Source: Amblyornis subalaris (taxonomy: Eukaryota; Chordata; Aves; Passeriformes; Ptilonorhynchidae). Taken from it: a stretch of DNA of 64,000 nucleotides. The position numbers and the translations under genes were made by a program. The stretch is taken from the NCBI GenBank assembly GCA_018881555.1, contig JACAXG010000049.1, positions 5,951,553-6,015,552 on the forward strand, given 5' to 3'. The notes under the pieces were generated by a model. The model did no database searches and had not been told where the DNA came from. It was given only the letters and a program-made list of their open reading frames with translations. This document shows, one piece after another, positions 23,501-35,500 of this stretch (positions are counted from its first letter, which is position 1; each line of letters begins with the position of its first letter).

Positions 23501-26500
23501 TCTGCTCCCTGTGACCAGGGACAGGACCCAGGGAATGGCTGGAGCTGTGCCAGGGGAGGATGAGGCTGGATATCAGGGAAAGGTTCTTCCCCCAGAGGGT
23601 GCTGNGCACTGAACAGGCTCCCCAGGGAATGGTCCCGGCCCCAAGGCTGCCAGAGGCTCCAGGAGCGTTTGGACNNNNCTCCCAGGGATGCACAGGGTGG
23701 GATTGTTGGGGTGTCTGTGCAGGGCCAGGAGCTGGATCAATGATCCTTGTAGGCCCCTTCCCACTCAGGATATTCTGTGATTCCATGGTTCTGTGCTGGA
23801 CAGACATGGGTGTTTTACCACAGCAGAGCAGGAGGCTTTTCATGATCCACCACAGCCTCAGAAATAACTTCCCATGCTTCCCTGGCAGCATCTGAGCCCT
23901 GGCCCAATTAGACAGAAAAAAAATCTTATGGTACAGAAAAACCCTGCCTGCTTTAACTTGTTAGAAAGTGGATTTTTAGGGCTGCATTCTGTGCTCTCAC
24001 NAATGGCTATTATTAGCCACATCCGGTGGGATTTGTCAGCGTTTACTTTTCTCCCACTGGCAATTCCTATCAGCTGCAGTTGCCATATCTCCGTTNGCAG
24101 TCGGTGTTGTGCGCACTTGTTGTTCAAATATGCTGTGTAAATAAGGTCCTGCTCCTGTGGTGCCTCCCCAGAGCTGTGGTGGTGGCAGTGTGAGATCTGA
24201 GNGCTCCTTACGCTGTGTGCAGCACCACCGTGCTGTGACTGACTTCCTCCATCCTTCCCAAACCAGCGAAGGTGAAAGAGGATCCAAAACTCAGCCAGAC
24301 TGCTTGTTTTCATTGTTTTGTGGGATACTTGCTGCTGTGACACGAACCAAAGTAATTAAAGGCTAGAAAGAGAGGAAGAAGTAAAAGCTTTTAAAAACAC
24401 CACTGCCTGGAAGATGTTTGCATATTCCCAATAAACTTGAGTCAGTTCCCTGTGCCCTCCTGTTTGCTCAAGGCTTTTCCCCTCCCCTCCTAAGAGCCTA
24501 TTGTTTCTTTTGGGGAGATTGTTGATANCATTGTATCATTCCTGTCATAATATTTATGTAACTTACACAGTTGCATATTTTTGTGTCCTTGACCACGAGG
24601 GGATCTGTGGTTTCACATGATTTTATTCAGCCCAAGCTGGGGTTCTGCCTTGCCTGACTGTGTGTNGTGCCCCACAGTTGACACCCCAGATCCCTACGTG
24701 GAGCTGTTCATCCCGACCGCCCCCGACTGCAGGAAGAGAACGAAACATTTCAACAACGACATCAACCCCGTGTGGAACGAGACCTTCGAGTTCATCCTGG
24801 ACCCCAACCTGGAGAATGTTCTGGAGGTAAATCCCATGCTGCAGCTGGGCAGTTGAAGGGTGAAATAACAGTGTGTTACACACGTGTGGCATCTGTTGTC
24901 TCAAGATTGCATCTTTGTTTCAAACNTTAAACCTGGGTTTAGCCGTGGTGCTAGGCAAGAGGTGTTGGATAAATGGAGTTATTCAAGGAGTAGCCTGAGG
25001 AGTCATTCAAGATATGCCTGTGAGTCATCTCTTGGACAGCTCCTGAGGGACAGTAGCTTGTTATTCCTCACATCAGCCATGGAGTATTTATTCCCTGCTT
25101 CCTACACTGATTCAGCTCTTACAGGCAGGCNATAGGTGGGGCTTAAGTCAAGTCTGCCGAGGGAGACAAAAGCAAAAGGCTGGTTCTGCTGTCTCCTCCT
25201 TGCCTGGAGCCCACCCAGGGCTGTTCTGAGGACCACTCCATGTCCAGCCTTGTTGGCCAAGCCACTGTTTAGTCCCAGGTTGTCGAGCCTTTCCAGGCTG
25301 TGCACAAGAGGTGAGTGTTAGGTGCAGGTATTTTTTAAGAGAGCATGGCAAGGATTTAAGGTTATCTCTGGTGCTTTGTTAGCTCTGTTCTCCACAGGGC
25401 ATGGCCCTGACACGTGCAGTCTTCTGACCCAAGCTTGTGGAATTCAGTCTAAATTTGCCAACTGGGACAGAGGCTGGAGACTGTGAAGGTTTTCCTTGAG
25501 CTTGTGACCATCAGACCTTAGGTTTAAAAGGGAACTGTGCTTCCTACAAGCTTCCTGCGTTCCTGGGGAAGGCTCTACAGTTCNGGGAGGAACAATCCCA
25601 TGGTCACCTCGGTGGATCATGAAGAGCTATCACATGCATCCTGCACTAGAGACAAAAGATAATAAGGGAACTCANGATGCCTTCACCACAGCTCTGCAGG
25701 AAGCAGATTACCCAGAACAGCTGCCACCAGGACACCTGAGGTCATTCTTACCAGATGTTTGGTTGTAGACATCCAAACTGGCCACGTGAAGCTTGAGAGA
25801 AGTTTAGAATCTCTAACTCAGTTAGAGGCAAACAGCAGGAGTTAGAAAGGAGTGGAGGAATTCTGGCTTTGTAACAAAAGCCAGAAAGAACAAGTTGGGT
25901 TCATCAACTTGCCTTTGTTGCAGTATGGGAAATAAAATTGTTCCAATTTCACTTTTGTGGCTTCTGACAGAATCTCTGGGGCAGAGTTTTCTCTTTGCAG
26001 AGGAATCTTTCTGCAGATCCTGTGCTTTCTGGGAGGATCTGCAGGAGCTCCAGCTGGCTAAATAATTGGTGTGAGCTATAGCAGCTCTCCAGATCTTCAA
26101 AAGATGACTGGACTGATAAACTGGGGAATAGCAAAAAAGAGTTAAAATAAAGTCCCTTGGTTTCNCTGGCATTGTATAAAGACTGGGACAGGTTCTGCTG
26201 ATAGTTACAGGATCGCGGGATGGGTCAGGCTAAAGGGACCCCAGTGGCTCATCTGGTGNCACCTCCCTGNTCCAGCAGGGCCATCCCAGAGCACAGGGCA
26301 CAGGATTGTGTCCAACAGCTCTGGAATATCCCCAGGGAGGAGGCTCCAGCCCCTCTCTGGACAATCTGTTCAGGGCTTGGTCTGTGCCCAGGGCAGAAGT
26401 TCTGCCTCCTGTGCAGGGGGAACTTCTGGGATCAGTTCCTGCCCATTGCTGGGCCCCCTGGAGCAGAGCCTGGGCCCTGCTCGGATCTCTCCCTTAAACT

Positions 26501-29500
26501 TAGGCAGCTTCCCTCCTAATGTTTGCATTTGTGCAGGACAAAATTTGGTTCAAGGGTTTTGAAAGGATGAAATCATTAAAGTCACAAACACAGCAAGAGG
26601 GATTATAGGTAGAAATTGGAAATGTGTCTTTGCGATAACTAAAGGCTGTTGGTGGTTCTGGGATATGTGCAATAAAATTCCATGAAAATTGCCTGCAAGG
26701 AGCAGATGATAACAATGGTTAATTGNGGACCTGGTTATGTAGACAAGAGCTTCTGGATTCTGCAATGGAGAGCAGTGTCAGAATTCAAAACTGTAAAGTC
26801 ACATCCCCACCCAAACCCTCTGTGAATTCCCAAGCTCAGACTCCACAATCCTTGTGACTCCTTGGATTGTTTTAATCTGCATTTTTAACTCTGTCCCAAG
26901 TGCAGTTTTCCCTCTGAGGCGTAAGNAGCTCTTCAAAATTCCACTAAGAAGTTTTTGCTTTTGGTTTTAAGAGAGGGCGCTCAGAGATTGCAGCAATGGG
27001 CATAAAGTTCCATAAAGCAAGGAAACAGAACAATGTAAAAACCATTAAAATAATGAGTCCTAAATATCCTAAAATATCTGTCCTAAAATACAGAAAANTC
27101 ATCATTTCAAAGAGTTGCTTGTGGCACAGGATGAAGAAGATTCTTTATAGCTGAGAAGAGGCTGAATCCAGATGCAGCAACTAATTATTCAAGTGATTGT
27201 ATCTTGGGTCCTTTTGTTTTGTGCAAAAGATACAGTCCAAGCCACGAGCGTGTGATATTTTNGGAGATATAATACCACAAAGTGGAAAAAAACCCGTAAG
27301 TCAGATGAGTCTGGAGATCTCATTTAACAAAAACCGTGTAAATGATAATTTGAAATTCTTTCTGAATATCTTACTTGAGGACTTGGAAGGCAGCCAGTGG
27401 GGAAAAAAGTCTGCTAGACCTAGAGCCACATGGATTAGAGCACAAGCATGGAATGGTGTTCTGCCATATCCACATCCACGTTTGGATATTACCACATTTT
27501 GGAAAGGTCTGTGCTCTGACATGGAGGGTATGAGAAGAGACTTGAAGATCTGGCNGAGTACAGAGAAAAGCTTTGTGTAAATTGGAATGCTGCACACTTT
27601 GCCAAATCACTGCTGTAACAATCTTGGTCTGTAGATCCAAGGCTGGGATGTGTGGATTCCATCTTCTCTGAAAAGTTGCTGTCTGTATTTTGGTCTATCA
27701 CAGTTATAACTATAAAAGTTTCTCCATAGGGCAGTTTTACTGACTGGAAGTTTGAAGATACTGTTCTTTATCCTGGTGTACTCCTGCAATTGAATGCCTT
27801 GAAGTGCCACCTCCACTGTCCTTAAACCTCTTGGTTTAACAGAAATGTCTGTTGGCACTGGGCATTGGCTGGGATGGGTCAGTCCCTTTTCCATATAAGT
27901 TTTTATTTTACTGCACGCTTGATGGAATTAAAAAGGGGGTTTCTTGCAGTAGAATTGAATACCCNGCTCTCTCTTCCAGGTTACTCTTATGGATGCCAAC
28001 TATGTTATGGATGAGACTCTCGGCACATCCACNTTTCCCATCTCTTCTCTGAAACTGGGAGAGAAGAAGGAGGTCCAGTTAACTTTCAATGATGTAAGTT
28101 GGAACATTCACGGCTGTGCCTTTGTTGGAGCAGCTCTGAACAGGATGGGAGGCTCGTAAAAGAGCACTTGAACTGTTGTGTAGACCAGGACATGCCACAT
28201 TTTTGTTGCAGTGTAAGAAAAACACTTGGCCCGCTCTNGATGTTCATTCCTAGATGGAACAAAATCCCGGACTGATCCCATCAGTCTCCCTCAGTACTAT
28301 GCATGGATGTGTTTTCTGAATGCAGAGCTATTTTGTGAATTCCAGGAGGGATTAGGATTGATCATGGGGCNAGGGTGGCAGCCTTGCAGTCAGGAAACAG
28401 CTGAATATTTGGGGGCACAGGAGGGGCTATCTCAGGTGAGGGTTGTTCTCTGCATACCCTGGTCAGAAGTTTTCTAAGCGTTCACTGTTGCCCATGGTTA
28501 AACACAGAGCCTAAGACACTGTGATTATTTATCTTCTTACAGCCCTGCTGAGAGAAGTGAGCAGAACAGTGCCACTGAATGCCTTGGTGTCCCTGCTGCA
28601 AGAATCCTCCTTAAAAGTCTAGTTTGAAACTTTCTCTGGCTAAAGCAGTTTCTGCCCCGCTTGGCNCAGTTTAGTTTCATGGCCTTAGTTGGTGTGAGAG
28701 GTTACCCAGTTTGCTGGTCAGAGCATTGCCCCTCCTGCTGCTGCCTGTGGCTTCCAGAGAGCTGAAGGAATTCTTTTATTATTACATGTTTCACTTTCTG
28801 TAAGTGGCCTGTTGTAACACAGCCCTGGTTACCATGCANTAATGCAGTTCATTCAATTATTCTCTTTAAACCCTTATGCAGACCAGATGGAGTCACTCGA
28901 GCAGAGTTTGGCTGCCTGCACAGGAAGTCCTGGGAATGGTTGTTAAATCTGAGTAGAATTGAGCTTGTTCTGCACGTATTAAAATGTATAAATACTATCT
29001 GCATTTCTGTTTTGGGCAGTGGCTTATTGTATGATCGTAGATCTTGATTTGTGACTGCTNTGCTGTTTTCCATGTGATACAACTTTAAAAGTGTAGTTAC
29101 AGCAAAGAACTGGTTAAAGGCCAATTTATGGGAAACCAGAAGGTTTCATATATGAGGTTTAGCATTTAATTTGACATAGCCTTAGGGCAGCTGGAGTTTT
29201 GATACCTTCCNTTATTTTTCCTTTTTAAAATTATTGCATCTTTTGAAGTCTCTGCATATTTATTTCACTAAGTGCTTCAGTAACTCTTGGACATCCAGAA
29301 CGTGGGCTGAGTGAAGGTCCTGGTTCTGCAAGGCATGAGGTGAGGTGGTGAGAAAGAACTGATGAATAAATCTTGCAAACACAGTTTTCAAAGCTCATTC
29401 CACTAATGCAAGGCCTTGCCACTCCTCAGCTTTAACATCTCCTCAGCATTCAGCAAAGCTTGGTAGGGAGCCATAGGGGGAAAAAAAACAGTGAAAAAAA

Positions 29501-32500
29501 GCCAAATACACTCTGAAATTTATAAGCAAATGGTTAAGGGAACGTGAAGTCGGGTTGAGCCTAGTGCAGACAATGTATACATAATGTATATTCCTGAGAA
29601 GTCTGTGGCAGTCTGTATAAGGTGTAGAAAAGGCCATATCNCCCTGTTGGAATGCTTCCCTCCAAGGCTTTATTTCATGTGCATACATTTTTGTAAGCAT
29701 TGGATCATTGCTTGGTTTCAGGAGAGCTTTCTAAATTAGTAATATCAGGTGGGGAATAATGTAATTGCTACCCTGCCTTTGAAGTGCTTCCTCAATGACT
29801 CCTCACTCTGTTTGTTCATGTCCTGCCTTTGTTGTTTCTCTGCCTCTTCTTTCTCCCCCCACCTTGTTCCTGCCTCAGGAGTGCAGAGCCAGGTTGGACC
29901 TGGATGTGGGAGCCAGAGGGAGCTTTGCACGCCCAGATCCCTCACTGCTGTCTGAGTGTCAAGCAGACGTTCAGTTGGGGTGTTGCAGCTCCATCCCTGG
30001 TGCTCACACGCCCCAAACGAGGAGGATAATCCATTTATAGGTAGAGGACACACTGGGTCTGTTACACTCCTCCAGGGCTGCACCAACGTGGCCACTACAC
30101 AGGAGGGAGGGTGAAAATACCTCTCCATTCTGTCTGAGTTCCACAGCCAGTACTCTCCTGGATTGTGCCTGACAGGAAATTGGTGCTTTAAACTTAATTT
30201 TTTAACTTTTTGCCTGCAGGCAACCCTTTAAGTGCTCNGTGAAAGAGGAGACCAACTCATAGCTTGTGGCCAGGTAGTTCNGTGTGGCTGGCAAGTGAAG
30301 CCATTGTGCAGTGACATTTATTGCCTCTTCCAGNAACTCGTGAGCACTCACTCTTCCTGACTGCTAATTAAAGCATGTTTGCCTGTGGAGAGACTCTTGG
30401 TAGAACACTGAGCAGTCCTTCCCTCACACAAGTGGCAGGTGGATGTGAGCCTTTGCTTCTCCTGCCAGCCACAAGTGGGTGAAGAGAATTAGATCCCTTC
30501 AGGCCAGAGATGAGTGGCACTGTCACAAAGGGAAAGCCAAGCCAGTGGGATCTGAGGAATGAAAGCCAGCACTTAGCAACATTTTCCACTGTATTCAGTG
30601 CTANGGGTGTATTTTGGAATCACGTTGTGTGCTTTAAAAAAAAATCCATAGAAAAGAATCTCATTCATGTACGTCAGAAATATCCCTAAAAAAAGTGATT
30701 TCAAGAAAAATTCTTACAGTAGGAGTTTATGTTCCAGGTGTGTTTGTGGTTTTTCTGTCTCTAAGGGGTGTAACCATATTAAAATATTTCTTGTTTAGGT
30801 CACAGAAATGACTTTGGAACTGTCTCTGGAAGTATGGTGAGTATCTCACATTAAAAAGAAAAAAAAGGTGAAAATATACCAGCAGCAAAGGTATTTTATT
30901 TATTTTAAACTGTTCATTAGAATTTTCATAGAATCACAANCTCCTGAGTTGGAAGGGACCCACAAGAATCATCAAAGTCCAACTCCTGGCCCTGCACAGG
31001 ACACCCCAAGAATCCCACCTTGTGATTTTCTTAAAAACATGTCAGGTAGAGTGCAAAAATTCCCTGTTTTAGCATAGAAATACCAAGTACTGTATAAGTG
31101 AGGANATTTTAAAAGTGAGGTTTGTTTTCCCATTGGAATTCCATCATTGACTAAACACCATTACTGGGACTAAGAGGTGTGACCTTTCCAAATGTTTGCA
31201 GGAGCAAGGCCCTCCTGTGTGAATCTCTCACCCTGGTTGATGGGAAGGGCTTTCCTTCTCGAGGGTTTTGTCTGTAATAATCCCACAGACCTCCCCCAGG
31301 TTCAGCTTTATCCTCATTGTTTTATCTTCTGTGGGATTTTGGCCCCTCATGTGAACTTCCAGCTGCTGTTANAGAGCTGCCCCAAAAATCTATTTAAATG
31401 TTAATACCACGCAGTGCTGAGGGCACAGGTGAAGATTTAGGGCCAGGATTTCTTCTGGTTAAAGCTAAGCAGATGCCTACCTTTATTTTTCCCTTTTTCT
31501 TCCCCTCTCTAGCTTCTCTCTCTCTTGTTCTTTGCCTATCCTGGTGAAAGACCAAAAATCACATTGAGGCATAATCAGAAAAATATATTTNAAGTCTAAA
31601 AGTGAACTTCTGAGAGCAAGGCATTTAAGGAGTAATTTTTTTTGTCTGTAACTATAAATAGCAGTACTGAGCACTGTAAAAGTCAAACTCTTTCCTGATT
31701 ACTCTGGAGACTGACAAACATCCCCCAGGGATAATTTCTGCTCTTCATGTTGTACTAGGAGAGATGCTTATGTGGGTGGTCCTTGAGACCACCCCTGAAC
31801 CATCCAGGCCTTTGTACATTAAAAGCATTTCATATCTCTGACAGTAAATAACCAGAAGGTGCTTGGCTGTGTCTTGCTCTTAAGCTTTGAAATGTGTTGA
31901 TCTAAAAGGTCTGATCGAGTTCTGCTGCTGTTCTCTGATATCCATGCAGANTGTGGATTCACAGTATCGTGCATCTTTGCTTCTAGGGAGTCTTTTCTCC
32001 CCTTTTTCTTAATGCCATTGTTTTATGACCCAGAAGGTTTTTATCTTGTCTTAGTAAATAATAAAGCTGATAGCTTATTTTAGTAAATAGAGGAGACTGA
32101 GGGCAGAGCTCACTGGACCCTGCAGCTTCTTCTGGAGGNGCAGCTCTGATCTCTGCTGCCTGTGAGCAGGGACAGGACCCAAGGAATGGCTGGAGCTGTG
32201 CCAGGGGGGGTTTAGGTTGGATATCAGGAAAAAGTTCTTCCCCCAGAGGGTGGTGGGCACTGAAGAGGCTCTCCAGGGAATGGTCCNGGCCCCAAGGCTG
32301 CCAGAGCTCCAGGAGCATTTGGACAACACTCCCAGGGATGCACAGGGTGGGATTGTTGGGGTGTCTGTGCAGGGCCAGGGGTTGGACTGGGTGATCCCTN
32401 TGGGTGCCTTCCACCTCAGGACATTCTGATTCTAAATATGGGAATTTCAGTGAGGTGGGTACCAGGGTGGATTTGTCCACTCTTTTTCACTCTTCCTCTG

Positions 32501-35500
32501 CTGTTTGTGGGAAGAGGCAGCTGAAGTTGTACCTTTATGTAAGTACAGCATCAAGGTCCTTACACATTTTTTATCCCACAGTGTGGGGGAACAGATGGAG
32601 AAAAGGGCTTCGTTTTTCCTGTGGTCTGCCAGTGTGATTTGTGCTGTAGATTTATAATTGTATGTGAGTGCAGAACTCNTTTGCTGCGTTTTAATTATTT
32701 GCTTTTAATGAGTTGTGTATAAAATGCATGTCTCACAGACACAGACACACTGTGCCATTGCACTTTGCATCCATCCCTCTGGGGAATCAGCTGATCGATT
32801 GCCTTGCAGGAAAAATGCAATTGTATTTCATCTGACTTGAGTTAATGAGGAACTTCTCCTTGCTTCCACTCCTTTCCCATGGCGATGTATCTAATCCTGT
32901 TTGGAATGCTGATGCCTATAGTGAAAGCCTGTGCCCTCTGCCCACAGCTCCTCGACNGACCTGCGCTTCAGCATGGCCCTGTGCGACGAGGAGAAGAGGT
33001 TTCGGCAGCAGCGCAAGGACAACATCATGCACAGCATCAGAGCATTCCTGGGGGAGGAGGACAGCCAGAACCTCACCACTTCCCGTGATGTAAGCTTGGA
33101 GAGCTCCCATCAGGATTAGCATCACCTTTGGAATCCTTCGCTTGCCCCTGAGAGGAACGAATGAGGCGTGCGAGGTGGAAGGGTTCGATGTAGAGGCAGA
33201 TTATAGAAGGGAAAAAAATTCTTTTTCCTCTATGAATATACAGTATTTAGCCAGGAGAGTCATTTTGCTTGGCTCTAAATTTATAGATTAAAGTTTATGA
33301 CCGGGGGGAACAGTTTTAAACTAGAACAGGAGAGATTTAGATTAGATATTAGGAAGAAATTCTTCCCTGCGGGGGTGGTGAGGACCTGGCACAGGTTGCC
33401 CAGAGAAGCTGTGGCTGCCCCATCCCTGCAAGTGTCCAAGGCTGGGTTGGATGGGGCTTGGAGCAACCTGGGATAGTGGAAGATGTGGCACTGGTGGCAC
33501 TGGCTGGGCTTTAAGGTCCCTTCCCACCCAAACCATTCTGGGATTCTATGTCGTTTGCACTGGCCCCTTAAACAAGCTGCTCCAACTTTCCCCATTTGAA
33601 TCCCATGCTTTGTTAAGGTGTTGGCTCTGAGGGGAGATTGCCATCTGAAAAGTGCCTCAGGGTGTGTGAAATATCTGCTGCCTCCTGCGGTGGCTCTGGG
33701 CACTCTCCCAACACAGAATGGGCCCCTGCCTGCCCAGTACCCAGCCCCTGCTCTGTGACCTTCGTGTCTGAAAGAGTAGGCAGGAAATGAGCTGGTTTAA
33801 TTTGAGAGTCAGCTTGGAAATTAGTTTCTTTCTTTCCTTTCTTCTTTTCCTTGAGCCAGTTTTACTGGATTAGGATTATGCAGTTTATTTCTTTGATAAT
33901 ATGAGGAACTGCAGCTTTCATTAGTCATGGGTGCTCTGAACCAAGCCAGGAGGAAGGGAAGGGAACAGATCTGGGTGGACTGAGTGTGGCTTGGACCATA
34001 TCACAGAGTCATGGAATGGTTTGGGTTGGAAGAGACCTTAAGGATCATCTCATTCCACCCCCTGCCATGGGCAGGGACACCTTCCACTGTCCCAGGTGCT
34101 GCAAGCCCTGTCCAACCTGGCCTTGGACACTTCCAGGGATGGGGCAGCCACCGCTTCTCTGGGCANCCTGTGCCAGGGCCTCACATCACAGTGAGGAAGG
34201 GTGCCAGACCCTGCTGAGCTCTTCAGTGATTTCATAAAACACTGCATTATTTAGANTTAATTAAGCATCCACTTAGTACANATCTTCTTATTTTGTAATA
34301 GCTTTTCCATCCTGCTTTCTTCCTTGCCTGTTTCCTCTCCTGTGCCGCTCCCAGAACTGTGACAGNAACACTGTGNGAATGTGGGGGTGTCAGGCAATGA
34401 ACAGAGTCCATGAATTAATGTGAGATGATTGCTTTGTTGACAATGCTTCCTTTTGTGCATTTTTAGTATAAGCAGAATGTGACAGTCTTTTGCAACCAAC
34501 ACTGCAGAATATCTTTTGAATTTCCATGAGGTTTTGAGCAGGTGGTAAATGTTTTATTGTTGTATACTTGTGGACTCTGCCTCTTCGTAAAATNTGCTTG
34601 TGTGAACTTTCTGAGGAAGATGAAAGAATTTAATAAATGTTGCACATATCTTATTTGTAGTGAGATAAATTGTGTGTATTGTGAAGGAACATTTTCAAGG
34701 TTTCTTAATTTTCTGTTCAGTTACTTTAATCTTAGCAGTTGCAGATCTTTCCAGAGTAGGAATCCGTCAGTGTGACACTGGTGTGATCTGGAGCAGAGTA
34801 GGATCTGTTTGAGAAAGGATGTGGATATTCTGCCAAACTCCAGGTAGAACTGGAGTGATACCCAGTGCCTCAATCTCAGCTCCATGCAGGTGGTATCTGT
34901 GCATGTTACTGTAAAGGATAGGTAAGATCTCATATTCCTTGTGCCATCATCTTCCCTTGTCTCCAATACTGAAATGTTATCACTTAAAGTGAGTATTCCC
35001 AGACAGGAACTGTAGGTATCCTCCCATTTTTCATATGCCAAGTGTGTATTTCTAAGCTGACTTGTCAGAATTTTCATCTTGTTCCTAGCCATGGAAAAAG
35101 GCCTTTTTGTTCAAATTAAACTCTAGTTTTATTGCTACAGAGGGAAGATAGCAGGAGGATTTATAGGATGTTTGGAGTCTGAACATGAAGTTGGGATACA
35201 TTGAGTAGTTTTAGCTGTCTGTGAGTCTTGTTTGATCTTAAACAAGTCACTTACTCAAAGTTCACCCGAGTTGCTTCATCTGTGAGTAGCTTGTGCTTTG
35301 CAGGGATGCTGAGATACTTTAATACCTCTGAATTAATTGTACATGTCTGGGTGGGGAAGTGAGTAGTTCCAAATTTCCTTACTTAATCCTGAGGCACGTT
35401 CTGGAGGTGCAGAGGAAGAGCTTTCTCGTACTTCTGTTATTGCTCAGTTTATTTTTATAATTTCTGTTGCTTCAAGCAATTTTCTAAAAATACCATGATC

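Larger units (their letters stand above)
12091..24677. other. PLA2G4A: Largest intron (12587 bp) between coding exons 2 and 3
   Basis: Contains a microsatellite block, a composite CR1-tailed repeat, several CR1 fragments and an AT-rich hairpin, listed separately. An unannotated 172-codon open frame at 20837-21355 has no recognisable domain and runs into a CR1 tail, so I regard it as chance. The remaining sequence shows nothing I can name. Confidence 0.8.
30837..32947. other. PLA2G4A: Intron between coding exons 5 and 6 (2111 bp)
   Basis: Contains two type II CR1 fragments in opposite orientations (30926-31045 and 32085-32435). Otherwise nothing was recognised. Confidence 0.85.

Noticed and set aside
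23675..23678. Run of four N as an assembly gap
   Set aside because: The CR1 sequence continues across it in register with other copies, so it looks like four ambiguous bases and not missing sequence.
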